Shown here: positions 1-7,962 of the stretch, piece after piece
How the letters are laid out: every line of letters starts with the position of its first letter
Position numbering within the stretch: the first letter of the stretch is position 1
Source: Prevotella sp.
Lineage (GTDB): Bacteria; Bacteroidota; Bacteroidia; Bacteroidales; Bacteroidaceae
Direction: 5' to 3'
Assembly (NCBI GenBank): GCA_017478025.1
Contig: JAFVGZ010000027.1
Location: forward strand, 62,001-126,000
Length of the DNA: 64,000 bases
Program-made: the position numbers and the translations under genes
The notes under the pieces: model-generated
Database searches by the model: none
Told to the model about the DNA's origin: nothing
Seen by the model: only the letters and a program-made list of their open reading frames with translations

Positions 1-1
1 G

Positions 2-601
2 TGTGCGCTGCTTGCAGTCGGCATGGTGCTGCCGCTGACGTGGCTGGAGGAGCAGCTGCCGGACAGTTGGCAGGTCAACATCATAAGCACAGAGATGGCA
101 GGCATACTGAAATCCACCGAGGGATACTTCGTGGTGTGCATGCTTGCACCGCTGATGGAGGAGGTATTGTTCCGCGGAGCCATGATACCCGCGCTGCTGA
201 AGTGGTGGGAGAATAGGACTACGCCGATGAAAGCGCGCTGGGCAGCGATAGGAATATCAGCCCTGCTATTCTCACTGGCACACATGAACCCGGCACAGAT
301 ACCCCACGCACTCATCGTGGGAGTGCTGTTAGGATGGCTATACACCAAGACCCATAGCATAGCGCCAGGCCTGCTGATACACTGGATTAACAACTCCGCG
401 GCCTACGTCGCAGCCAAGATGTTTCCCCTCATTCCCATTGACGCAAAGCTGGAAGTCTATTTCGACGGCAACGATATGGCAGAGGCACAGGCCATCATTT
501 CATCTATGCTCATAGCGCTGCCGGCGCTTTATCAGATGATCGTGACGCAGAATAACCCCGAATATAACAGAAGTATAACCCACCATACGACCCACAGATG
601 A
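2..601 (+). CDS. CPBP family intramembrane metalloprotease, C-terminal part (5' end outside window)
   Basis: The reading frame is open from the first bases, so the N-terminus lies outside the window; the first ATG inside is at 23. The visible part carries the three signatures of the CPBP (CAAX-processing/Abi) membrane protease family: EEVLFRG, then FSLAHMN, then HWINNS. In this family these supply the glutamates and histidines that bind the catalytic metal inside the membrane. Hydrophobic stretches around these motifs fit a multi-pass inner-membrane protein. The stop codon TGA overlaps the start of the following helicase gene (ATGA), so the two are probably translationally coupled. The physiological substrate cannot be read from the sequence. 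Confidence 0.85.
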   Translation, partial: CALLAVGMVLPLTWLEEQLPDSWQVNIISTEMAGILKSTEGYFVVCMLAPLMEEVLFRGAMIPALLKWWENRTTPMKARWAAIGISALLFSLAHMNPAQIPHALIVGVLLGWLYTKTHSIAPGLLIHWINNSAAYVAAKMFPLIPIDAKLEVYFDGNDMAEAQAIISSMLIALPALYQMIVTQNNPEYNRSITHHTTHR

Positions 602-2376
602 AGACCTTTGAAGAACTCGGCGTCTGCTCAGACATCTGCCGCGCCATAGAAGAGCTTGGCTTTGAACACCCCATGCCAATACAGGAGACGGTCATTCCGC
701 TCCTTAATTCCTATGACCGGGGCACAGACATCATCGCACTGGCACAGACCGGAACCGGCAAGACAGCTGCCTTCGGACTGCCGCTGCTGCAGATGGTGGA
801 GCCACACCCGCCAATAGGAGGCCCAAGAGGAGCACAGACACAGGCCATTGTGCTCTCCCCGACACGTGAGCTGTGCCTGCAGATAGCCGATGACCTGAGA
901 GATTTCTCGAAGTATATGAAGGCCATCAACATCGTGGCAGTCTATGGAGGCACGAGCATCCGAGACCAAATCAACGCCCTCAGGCACGGCGCACAGATCA
1001 TAGTGGCTACGCCGGGACGCCTGATAGACCTGCTGGAGCGCGGAAAGGTGGATCTCAGCATGGTGAACAAGATTGTGCTCGACGAGGCCGACGAGATGCT
1101 GAACATGGGTTTCTCTGACAGTATCAACAGGATCTTTGAGGCTATTCCGGACGACAGACAGGTGCTGCTGTTCTCTGCCACCATGAGCAGAGAGGTGGAA
1201 AAGGTGGCCAAGAGCTACCTGAGAGACTATCAGGAGGTGGTGGTAGGCTCAAGAAACGAGGGCGCGGAGCACGTGAACCATATCTATTATATGGTGAATG
1301 CGAAGGACAAATACCTTGCGCTGAAGCGTATCGTGGACTATTTCCCGCGCATATACGGCATCATCTTCTGCCGCACGAAGGTGGAGACGCAGGAGGTTGC
1401 GGACAAGTTGATACGCGACGGATACAACGCCGAGGCGCTGCACGGAGACCTGTCACAGCAGCAACGCGACCTGACGATGCAGAAATTCCGCCAGCACACG
1501 ACGCAGCTGCTCGTGGCTACCGACGTGGCAGCGCGCGGTCTGGACGTGGATGACCTTACCCACGTGATAAACTACTCCATGCCCGACGATACGGAGTCAT
1601 ACACGCACCGCTCGGGCAGGACAGGGCGCGCAGGCAAGAAGGGCACCTCTATCGCCATCATACACTCTCGAGAGAAGCACAAGATACGCACCGTTGAGAA
1701 GATAATAGGCAAGGAGTTCGTCGTCGGAAAGCTGCCTACTCCGCAGGAGATATGCACGAAACAACTGTTCCGAGCCATCGATGAGATAGAAAAGACCGAT
1801 GTCATCGACGAACAGATAGAGCCTTTCATGGTCGAGATACGCAGGCATTTCGAGTATGTGGATAAGGAGGAGATACTTAAAAAGGTTGTCAGCCGAGAGT
1901 TCGGACGCTTCCTGCAGTACTATGCCAACGCCCCGGAGATAGAAGAGGTGAAGGAGAGAAGAGAGAAGAAAGATGAGGGAAGAGGGATGAGAGATGAGGG
2001 TGGAAAGAAGAAACCGCGCGAGTCTGTGCAGCGGGGGTATAGCCGCCTCTTCATAAACCTGGGTAAGAACGACGGCTTCTACCCCGGTGAAATCATGCAA
2101 TTCATCAACCGCAACAGTCACGGGGCACGTCCGCAGGTGGGACACATAGAGCTGATGCCATCGTTCTGCACCATCGAAGTGCCCGAACACGAGGCCGGAA
2201 AACTCATCAAGATACTCAACGGCGCATTCTATCGCAACAAGAAGGTGGTGTGTAAGCATGACGGCGGCAGCGCTAAAAAGGCTCCGCGACGCAGCAATAC
2301 GCCGGATTCATCGAGGCGCAAGAGCCCTAAAGAGGTGACCGAGGGAAGCGCACGACGCAGACCGAAGAAGAAATAA
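598..2376 (+). CDS. DEAD-box ATP-dependent RNA helicase with DbpA-type RNA-binding domain
   Basis: This 592-residue protein has all the helicase core motifs in order: Q motif region near residues 21-33, AQTGTGKT at 49-56, PTREL at 88-92, TPGR at 138-141, DEAD at 162-165, SAT at 193-195 and HRSGRTGR at 337-344. After a charged linker the C-terminus (about 480-560) reads like the DbpA RNA-binding domain (RLFINLGKNDGFYPGEI), followed by a Lys/Arg-rich tail. It probably remodels structured RNA, for example during ribosome assembly or at low temperature. Its ATG overlaps the stop of the upstream CPBP protease. The linker near 1945-2010 is coded by an almost pure purine tract (KERREKKDEGRGMRDEGG), a simple-sequence expansion that may vary between strains. 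Confidence 0.93.
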   Translation: MKTFEELGVCSDICRAIEELGFEHPMPIQETVIPLLNSYDRGTDIIALAQTGTGKTAAFGLPLLQMVEPHPPIGGPRGAQTQAIVLSPTRELCLQIADDLRDFSKYMKAINIVAVYGGTSIRDQINALRHGAQIIVATPGRLIDLLERGKVDLSMVNKIVLDEADEMLNMGFSDSINRIFEAIPDDRQVLLFSATMSREVEKVAKSYLRDYQEVVVGSRNEGAEHVNHIYYMVNAKDKYLALKRIVDYFPRIYGIIFCRTKVETQEVADKLIRDGYNAEALHGDLSQQQRDLTMQKFRQHTTQLLVATDVAARGLDVDDLTHVINYSMPDDTESYTHRSGRTGRAGKKGTSIAIIHSREKHKIRTVEKIIGKEFVVGKLPTPQEICTKQLFRAIDEIEKTDVIDEQIEPFMVEIRRHFEYVDKEEILKKVVSREFGRFLQYYANAPEIEEVKERREKKDEGRGMRDEGGKKKPRESVQRGYSRLFINLGKNDGFYPGEIMQFINRNSHGARPQVGHIELMPSFCTIEVPEHEAGKLIKILNGAFYRNKKVVCKHDGGSAKKAPRRSNTPDSSRRKSPKEVTEGSARRRPKKK

Positions 2377-2419
2377 TAGACAGTGAAGTCAGCACCTGTG
2401 AGGGGATTCTTACGCAGCT

Positions 2420-2456
2420 AATTCGTTAATTTGATAATTCGTTAATTTGATAATTT
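2420..2456. repeat. AT-rich junction repeat (R1a) at the start of the WbqC gene
   Basis: Tandem copies of AATTCGTTAATTTG-like words run into the predicted TTG start codon of the next gene. The same word family recurs near 6745, 14085, 20758, 26464, 26546 and 28425, always at a gene junction. Confidence 0.8.
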
Positions 2457-3045
2457 GACTCATACTGCATATTTCGGCAACATAGACTGGTACCGAAAGC
2501 TGATAGCAGGCGGCGGTATCGACAGCATAGACGGCACGGAACGCTGGCAGAAACAGACGGAACGGAACCGCTGCACCATCGTGACTGCCAACGGAACGCA
2601 GTGCCTTTCGGTGCCCGTGACGGTGCCATCGGCCCACTGCAGGACTGACGAGGTGCTCATCTCCGACCACGGCAATTGGCAGCACGTGCATTGGAACGCG
2701 CTCTGTTCGGCATACGGAACATCGCCGTTCTTTGAGTTTTATGCTGACGACATAAAGCCGTTCTACGACAACAGGTGGGAGGAACTCGTGGATTACAACC
2801 GCGATATAACGCTGAAAATGCTCCATCTCATCGGGCTTAACGACGTAATAAACGCCCATACAGCCAGCAACGGAGCACTCACAGCCAACGCCGGAGCACT
2901 CACAGCCAACGCCGGAGCCCCCGCATGCGGGGTGCGCAGCATGAGATACTACCAGACCTTTCAACGCCGCCACGGATTCATAGAAGGTATGTCAATCCTG
3001 GATCTGCTCTTCAACGAAGGCCCAGAGGCGATAAAATACATATAA
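2455..3045 (+). CDS. WbqC family protein
   Basis: The N-terminal half resembles the WbqC family, a poorly characterised group often linked to surface polysaccharide or sugar metabolism: HTAYFGNIDWY at the start, then WQKQTERNRC, and HWNALCSAYGTSPFFEFY near the middle. The start is the TTG at 2455, because an in-frame TAA lies at 2443-2445 and the protein would otherwise lose the conserved N-terminal strand; this TTG is part of an AT-rich junction repeat. Near residues 136-156 there is a threefold seven-residue repeat (ALTANAG type) coded by a 21-bp tandem repeat, which is unlike the rest of the family. The protein has 196 residues. The actual activity is unknown. Confidence 0.8.
   Translation: MTHTAYFGNIDWYRKLIAGGGIDSIDGTERWQKQTERNRCTIVTANGTQCLSVPVTVPSAHCRTDEVLISDHGNWQHVHWNALCSAYGTSPFFEFYADDIKPFYDNRWEELVDYNRDITLKMLHLIGLNDVINAHTASNGALTANAGALTANAGAPACGVRSMRYYQTFQRRHGFIEGMSILDLLFNEGPEAIKYI
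2861..2923. repeat. In-frame 21-bp tandem repeat inside the WbqC gene
   Basis: Three copies of a 21-bp unit beginning CAGCCAACGCCGGAGCACTC keep the reading frame and code for seven residues each (SNGALTA, NAGALTA and a degenerate third). Confidence 0.85.
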
Positions 3046-3092
3046 CCTGCTACAGTTATAGCGGACACGCAAAGGAAATACATAAATCTAAT

Positions 3093-3938
3093 ATGACAAC
3101 AATACAAGATAAGACCTTCGGAGGTGAGCGGCCTCTGTTTGAGTCACATCATCTGGAACTGATAAACGTGAACATTACCACCGGTGAATCGGGGCTAAAA
3201 GAATGCTCCGACATCATCTGCCGGCACTGCCATTTCGACGGAAAATACCCGCTGTGGCATGTTGACGGCTCGCTGATAGAGGACTGTTATTTTGCTCCGG
3301 CGGCGAGGTCAGCCATCTGGTACAGCCAGAACATGGTGATGAGAAACTGCACCATAGACGGTCCGAAATTCTTTCGCGAGATGAAGGACCTGACGCTGGA
3401 GGATGTTACCATCAACGATGCAGACGAAACATTCTGGGGTGTGGATGGTCTGGTGATGAAGAACGTAGTGCTGCAAGGCGGCACATACCCGCTGATACAC
3501 TGCAGTAACGTAAGGATTGACAACCTGAAGTGCGACAGCAACTACATCTGCCAGTATTGCCGCAACGTGGAGATACACAATGCCGTAATCAATACGAAGG
3601 ACTCTTTCTGGGAGGTGGAGAATGTTACGGTATATGACTCAGAGCTGAACGGCGAGTACCTGGGTTGGCATTCCAAGAACCTGCACCTCGTAAACTGCCA
3701 TATCAGCGGTGAGCAACCACTGTGCTACGCCGAGAATCTTGTGCTGGAGAACTGCACCTTTGACGCTGGCTGCGACCGCGCCTTCGAGTATTCCAGCGTG
3801 GAAGCCGACATAAGGGGGCATATAGAAAGCATCAAAAACCCCGCTACAGGACACATAATGGCCGATTCCATCGGCGAAATCATCATCGATGAGAACATCA
3901 AAGGCCCTGCCGACTGCGTCATAGAGACCCGCAATTAG
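3093..3938 (+). CDS. DUF3737 family protein, beta-helix-like
   Basis: The likely start is ATG 3093, which opens MTTIQDKTFGGERPLF, the usual N-terminus of DUF3737 proteins, and is preceded by an A-rich leader (aaaggaaatacataaa); the open frame extends upstream to 2925 but overlaps WbqC. The 281-residue product is a series of short repeats with alternating hydrophobic residues and turns (for example WHVDGSLIEDCYF, WYSQNMVMRNCTI, WGVDGLVMKNVVL), which suggests a right-handed beta helix. No signal peptide is visible, so it is probably cytoplasmic. The function of DUF3737 is not known. The gene follows WbqC by 47 bases and may be co-transcribed with it. Confidence 0.85.
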   Translation: MTTIQDKTFGGERPLFESHHLELINVNITTGESGLKECSDIICRHCHFDGKYPLWHVDGSLIEDCYFAPAARSAIWYSQNMVMRNCTIDGPKFFREMKDLTLEDVTINDADETFWGVDGLVMKNVVLQGGTYPLIHCSNVRIDNLKCDSNYICQYCRNVEIHNAVINTKDSFWEVENVTVYDSELNGEYLGWHSKNLHLVNCHISGEQPLCYAENLVLENCTFDAGCDRAFEYSSVEADIRGHIESIKNPATGHIMADSIGEIIIDENIKGPADCVIETRN

Positions 3939-4041
3939 TCCAGCGCCGCACAATCGCACAAAACGAACAACGCCACACCATAGTCCAGCCTCCACAATTG
4001 TAGGAAGCAAGACACACGCACTTGTAAAGCAGCAAAAAAAC

Positions 4042-4167
4042 GCCTTTGCAACAGTTTATAAATCAACACGTTGCAAAGGCAGGTCTTTTACCCTCTAATA
4101 GTAGGTCTTTTACTCGGTAATAGTAGGTCTTTTACTCGGTAATAGTAGGTCTTTTACCCGGTAAAAG
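4042..4167. repeat. 22-bp tandem array, family A, copy 1, with adjoining hairpin
   Basis: A perfect inverted repeat (GCCTTTGCAAC / GTTGCAAAGGC, 4042-4080) is followed by about 3.5 copies of a 22-bp unit containing TAGGTCTTTTACTCGGTAA. The same unit occurs at 15773, 33297, 44871 and 52464. It fills most of the 576-base gap after DUF3737. The hairpin could end transcription of that gene, but no clear T-run follows it. Confidence 0.9.
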
Positions 4168-4319
4168 TTACTCTATTACATCGCAATATCAACTCTATTA
4201 CTTTCCAATGCCGCTGCACCACCATCTGACAGCAACAGCACCGATAGGACAAAACGCGCATTTCACCTTCTGAGCAGAGCTCTGGCAAGGAGCGGTTACT
4301 ATGCATGAATTCATTTCTG

Positions 4320-4405
4320 TTGCCCTTACAGGGCGCAATCATACACCAAATAAAAAACCAGGGCGCTGCCCTGGGCTATAAGCTTTTGCCCTTTCAGGGC
4401 GTTAT
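4320..4405. repeat. Palindromic repeat R2, half copy
   Basis: Contains GCCCTTACAGGGC, CCAGGGCGCTGCCCTGG and GCCCTTTCAGGGC stems in the same order as the right arms of the full copies at 33634-33825 and 44426-44650. Between it and lepB (4406-4514) there are only small inverted repeats, such as GTAACAG...CTGTTAC at 4413-4443. Confidence 0.85.
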
Positions 4406-4514
4406 ATCATACTGTAACAGACATGAATACTCTATCTCTGTTACGCTACTATAGCAAGCGCTATATGCAGAACAGCCTTTCGGGATGCTCTGCTGTTTGG
4501 TTGCGGGACTTGTA

Positions 4515-5960
4515 TTACTTTATGTTATCCACAAAGCGGAACAGTCTGCTCCATCGTACTCCCTCTGCGAGACCTTTGCGATCGGGGTCGCTGGACCACC
4601 AGATGAAGATGGGCTTGCCCACGATATGGTCCTCGGGAACGAAGCCCCAGTAGCGTGAGTCGGCGCTGTTGTGGCGGTTGTCACCCTGCATCCAATAGTA
4701 GTCCATCTTGAAAGTGTACTCCGTTGCCGGCTTGCCATTGATGAGGATAGTGCCGTCATCCTTCACCTGCAGGTCGTTCTCCTCATAGACCCTGATAGGC
4801 CTCTCATATATCGGGAGGTTCTCCAGAGTCAGCTTTATGCTCTTTCCCTTGGCCGGAATCCACACGGGACCGTAGTTATCACGCGTCCATCCATAGCGTC
4901 CGTTGAGGGGATAGATGTCGCCGACGGTCCTGGAGGTATTGAGTTTCACGCTCTCCACCAGATCTTTGCGTGACAGCATTGCCTTGTATGCCTTCTGTGT
5001 CAACGGCATATAGCCCGACTGATTGAGCTGCGTGAGGTCCTCCTGCGTGATGCCGTTCTCCTTGATGAAGTCCTCTGGCAGGCGCTCGCGCAGCTTCACG
5101 GCATAGGTATATTGCACGTTGTCCGGCTCCTTGTTGGGCTTACCGTCCAGATATACTATGCGATCCTTAATCTGCAACGTCTGCCCAGGCAGTCCCACGC
5201 AGCGCTTCACATAGTTCTCGCGACGGTCAGCAGGGCGCGACAGGAGCACGCCGTACTCGGCAGGCTGACTGAGAAGATAGTTGCGTCCGGCGCTATACAC
5301 GGCCTCGTAATACTTGCGCTGCTGGAGCGGAGACATTGAGTCAACGTCCATCTTGAGGCCGTTCTGCTCCATAATCAGGGTTCCGTAACCGTAGCACATC
5401 TGATAGTAGTCCTGCGGTTGCCAGCGGGGTTCGCTGACAACGGTGTCACCGGCAGGGAAGTTGAACACTACGATATCATTGAGCTTCACACTGCCCAGGC
5501 CCTTTGCACGACGGTAATCCCAGTGCGGCCAGTCGATGTATGACTTGGTATTGATGATGGGCATCGTGTGCTGCGTCAGTGGCATGGAGAGCGGAGTCTG
5601 CGGTATTCGCGGGCCGTAGCTTACCTTTGACACAAAGAGATAGTCACCCGTGAGGAGTGATTTCTCCAGTGAGCTGGAGGGAATGACATAGTTCTGGAAG
5701 AAGAAAAGGTTGATGAAATAGACCGCCACCAGTGCAAACACCAGCGCATCGACCCACGACATGACCATTCGCATGGGGTTCTCAAGGTCCTTCCACCAGT
5801 CCCAGCGTATCTTTCTGGAGATATAGAGATCGTAGATAAACGGTACTACGATGAGTCCCAGCCAGCTCTTCAGCCACCAGAGGAACAGCAGATAGAGCAG
5901 CAGAACGATGATGAACTTCGCCCACTGCACCTTCATATTCGGTTGATTCTTTACTTTCAT
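4515..5960 (-). CDS. lepB: Signal peptidase I
   Basis: This inner-membrane serine protease removes signal peptides from exported proteins. The N-terminus has two membrane segments (FIIVLLLYLLFLWWLKSWLG and a second one at VDALVFALVAVYFINLFFF). The catalytic-serine box is VIPSSSLEKSLLTGDYLFVSK, with Leu where most bacteria have Met after the Ser; the catalytic lysine lies in YVKRCVGLPGQ, and the C-terminal GDNRHNSADSRYWG box is intact. Its length of about 480 residues and the large insert between the boxes are usual for Bacteroidota. I chose the ATG at 5960 (MKVKNQPN) because an A-rich leader (aacaaagaaacgaaaga) precedes it; an upstream ATG at 5996 is also open. dapB lies directly upstream on the same strand, as in many relatives. 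Confidence 0.93.
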   Translation of the reverse strand: MKVKNQPNMKVQWAKFIIVLLLYLLFLWWLKSWLGLIVVPFIYDLYISRKIRWDWWKDLENPMRMVMSWVDALVFALVAVYFINLFFFQNYVIPSSSLEKSLLTGDYLFVSKVSYGPRIPQTPLSMPLTQHTMPIINTKSYIDWPHWDYRRAKGLGSVKLNDIVVFNFPAGDTVVSEPRWQPQDYYQMCYGYGTLIMEQNGLKMDVDSMSPLQQRKYYEAVYSAGRNYLLSQPAEYGVLLSRPADRRENYVKRCVGLPGQTLQIKDRIVYLDGKPNKEPDNVQYTYAVKLRERLPEDFIKENGITQEDLTQLNQSGYMPLTQKAYKAMLSRKDLVESVKLNTSRTVGDIYPLNGRYGWTRDNYGPVWIPAKGKSIKLTLENLPIYERPIRVYEENDLQVKDDGTILINGKPATEYTFKMDYYWMQGDNRHNSADSRYWGFVPEDHIVGKPIFIWWSSDPDRKGLAEGVRWSRLFRFVDNIK

Positions 5961-6023
5961 TCTTTCGTTTCTTTGTTCTGACAGGCCATGAGGCACAGGT
6001 ATTGCGTGTGCTCCGCAAGGTCT

Positions 6024-6740
6024 TTAGAAGGAGAACATATCGTCGATGGTGAGCAGTCCCTGGTGCTCTGCCGTGTATTCAGCAGCGAGAACTGCGCCCA
6101 ATGCGAAGCCTTGACGCGAGTGAGCGTCGTGGGTGATGGTTATCATATCGGCCTCAGAGTCGTAGTTGATGGTGTGTATTCCGGGCACTTCGCCGCGACG
6201 CACGTCATCGATACGCAGTGTGCCGGGCGCTGTCTCATGCAGTCCCCACTTCTCCTTGCGGTCCAGGCGCTCCACAATCTGCTCGGCCAGAGTGATAGCC
6301 GTGCCTGAGGGAGCATCGAGTTTGTGCACGTGGTGGGTCTCAACCATGTTGACATCATACTGTGGGAAACCGTTCATAATCTTTGCCAGATACTTGTTTA
6401 CGGCAGAGAATATCGCTACTCCCACGGAGAAATTGGAGGCCCAGAAGAGTGTCTTACCCTCGTTGGCGCACGCATTGCGAACCTCATCACCGTGGTCTTT
6501 CAGCCACGCCGTAGTGCCGCTGACCACCTTTACGCCCTTTGACCAGGCCTTGAGGTAGTTGTCGTAAGCCACTTTCGGGTTGGTAAACTCTATCGCTACA
6601 TCAGCCGATGCAAAGGCAGGAGAGTCAAAATCCTGCAGGTTGTCTATGTCGATGATGCTGACAATCTCATGTCCGCGGCTGAGGGCAATCTGCTCTATCA
6701 TCTTGCCCATCTTGCCATATCCTATTAATGCTATTTTCAT
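6024..6740 (-). CDS. dapB: 4-hydroxy-tetrahydrodipicolinate reductase
   Basis: DapB reduces hydroxy-tetrahydrodipicolinate with NAD(P)H in the lysine and diaminopimelate pathway, feeding peptidoglycan synthesis. The N-terminal dinucleotide-binding motif is MKIALIGYGKMGKMI, and the active-site stretch ETHHVHKLDAPSGTA at 134-148 contains the conserved His136-His137 and Lys140. GEVPGIHTINY is the usual motif downstream. The 238-residue length is normal for the short DapB form of Bacteroidota. The start ATG at 6738-6740 sits only a few bases after an AT-rich junction repeat. lepB follows after about 60 bases, which suggests one transcript. Confidence 0.95.
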   Translation of the reverse strand: MKIALIGYGKMGKMIEQIALSRGHEIVSIIDIDNLQDFDSPAFASADVAIEFTNPKVAYDNYLKAWSKGVKVVSGTTAWLKDHGDEVRNACANEGKTLFWASNFSVGVAIFSAVNKYLAKIMNGFPQYDVNMVETHHVHKLDAPSGTAITLAEQIVERLDRKEKWGLHETAPGTLRIDDVRRGEVPGIHTINYDSEADMITITHDAHSRQGFALGAVLAAEYTAEHQGLLTIDDMFSF

Positions 6741-6744
6741 ATAT

Positions 6745-6787
6745 GCAAATTAACGAATTAACAAACTTACAAATTTACGAATTAACG
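6745..6787. repeat. AT-rich junction repeat (R1b) upstream of dapB
   Basis: Four to five tandem words of the AAATTAACGAATTAACAAAC type end five bases before the dapB start codon, forming an A/T-only leader. Confidence 0.8.
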
Positions 6788-6825
6788 ACTGACCGAGGCG
6801 CACAAAACACCCACACTGTGAGCTC

Positions 6826-7962
6826 TTACGAGGAATAAGCCTCAGCCTCTGCGGCTGCTATTATGTCCTCGCGTGCCTTCTCTTCGTCGTTCACATCGTC
6901 CAGAGTGAGCTCGTCTATGGAGCGTTCTGCCTCCTCTACCTTGCGGGACTGCTCTGTCTGAACCTTCTCTTCTTCGTGAGAAATCACTACCACCTCGTCC
7001 TCCGCGTCAATGTTTGGCGCTGCCACGGTGGGCATTTCCTCCATCTGCGTGCGTGCTGTCTTGGCAGCAAAGACGCTGTCCTCAAAGGCCGAATCAGCAC
7101 GCAGCTTGCGCAATGTCTCCTGAGCTGCGTTCTGCTGGGCCTCCTTCTTGGAGAAGCCGGAGCCTGTGCAGCCATCGACACCCTCAAGCACTGCGGTGTA
7201 AACGAACTTAGGCGAACCGTTACTGTCAATGGTTTGCTCCTCCATGCGGAACTCCAAAGTGATGCGATTCTTCTGTGACCACTCCAGGATCTTGGACTTA
7301 AAGTTCACCTCTTTATACGCCATTTTATCGATATTGATGTACTTGTCCATCACCTTCTCATTCCAGAACTTCATGCAGGCATCGTATCCGTGGTCCAGAT
7401 AGAGCGCTCCCACGATAGCCTCGAATGCGTTGCCGCCCATGTAGCTATTGTGTGATGCATTGCGTGCCGATGCCATTATGAGGCGTGAGAGCCCCATTTC
7501 CTTTGCCAGCTTGCCCAGCGTGTCGCGCTGCACGAGCTTGGAGCGGGTTGTCGTGAGGAATCCTTCCGGCTTGCCGGGGTATCTTCTGAACACAAGATCG
7601 CCCACTACGGCATCGAGCACAGCATCGCCGAGGAACTCCAGACGCTCATTGTTCAGCTGCTTTCCCAGCTTGCTCTGCTGCTCTGGTGCGCCCTTGCGCC
7701 CGCGTCCCTTGCGGCCTTTACGCCCAGTGTAGGCAGGGTTTTCTGCGTCCCCGTTTTTCTTTTTCTTCCCTAAGATAGTCTCTGCCTCCAGAACTTTCAG
7801 TTCCTCTGCCGTGGCTCTGTGGCCCAGGCTCTTGTGCATCAACGCCACCTTGTAGAATGTTATCGTGTGTGGCAGGACGCCGAGGATGTTGTATAAAGCC
7901 AGATAAAGCTCCTTCTCCTTGCGGAAAGGAAGCTTTATCCTGTCTATAATGTTACTCAGCAT
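6826..7962 (-). CDS. rnc: Ribonuclease III with a basic insertion and acidic C-terminal tail
   Basis: RNase III cuts double-stranded RNA in rRNA and mRNA processing. The catalytic signature NERLEFLGDAVLD is at residues 105-117, the second acidic helix reads NAFEAIVGALYLDHGYD, and a double-stranded RNA-binding domain follows (FKSKILEWSQKN to FSKKEAQQNAAQETL). The ATG at 7962 overlaps the fabF stop by about ten bases; an in-frame ATG at 7998 lies further inside fabF and is less likely. Two features are odd. About 50 residues (51-102), rich in Lys, Arg and Gly (RKGRKGRGRKG), sit between the first helices and the signature, and the last 90 or so residues form an acidic, probably disordered tail. 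Confidence 0.93.
   Translation of the reverse strand: MLSNIIDRIKLPFRKEKELYLALYNILGVLPHTITFYKVALMHKSLGHRATAEELKVLEAETILGKKKKNGDAENPAYTGRKGRKGRGRKGAPEQQSKLGKQLNNERLEFLGDAVLDAVVGDLVFRRYPGKPEGFLTTTRSKLVQRDTLGKLAKEMGLSRLIMASARNASHNSYMGGNAFEAIVGALYLDHGYDACMKFWNEKVMDKYINIDKMAYKEVNFKSKILEWSQKNRITLEFRMEEQTIDSNGSPKFVYTAVLEGVDGCTGSGFSKKEAQQNAAQETLRKLRADSAFEDSVFAAKTARTQMEEMPTVAAPNIDAEDEVVVISHEEEKVQTEQSRKVEEAERSIDELTLDDVNDEEKAREDIIAAAEAEAYSS

Noticed and set aside
1-216. 71-codon frame at the window start
   Set aside because: It is another frame of the CPBP protease gene, whose three motifs define the real frame.
2925-3092. Upstream extension of the DUF3737 frame
   Set aside because: It overlaps WbqC in another frame and DUF3737 proteins start at the ATG used here.
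4080-4168. CRISPR array
   Set aside because: Units are directly adjacent without unique spacers, the period is 22 bp, and no cas genes are in the window.
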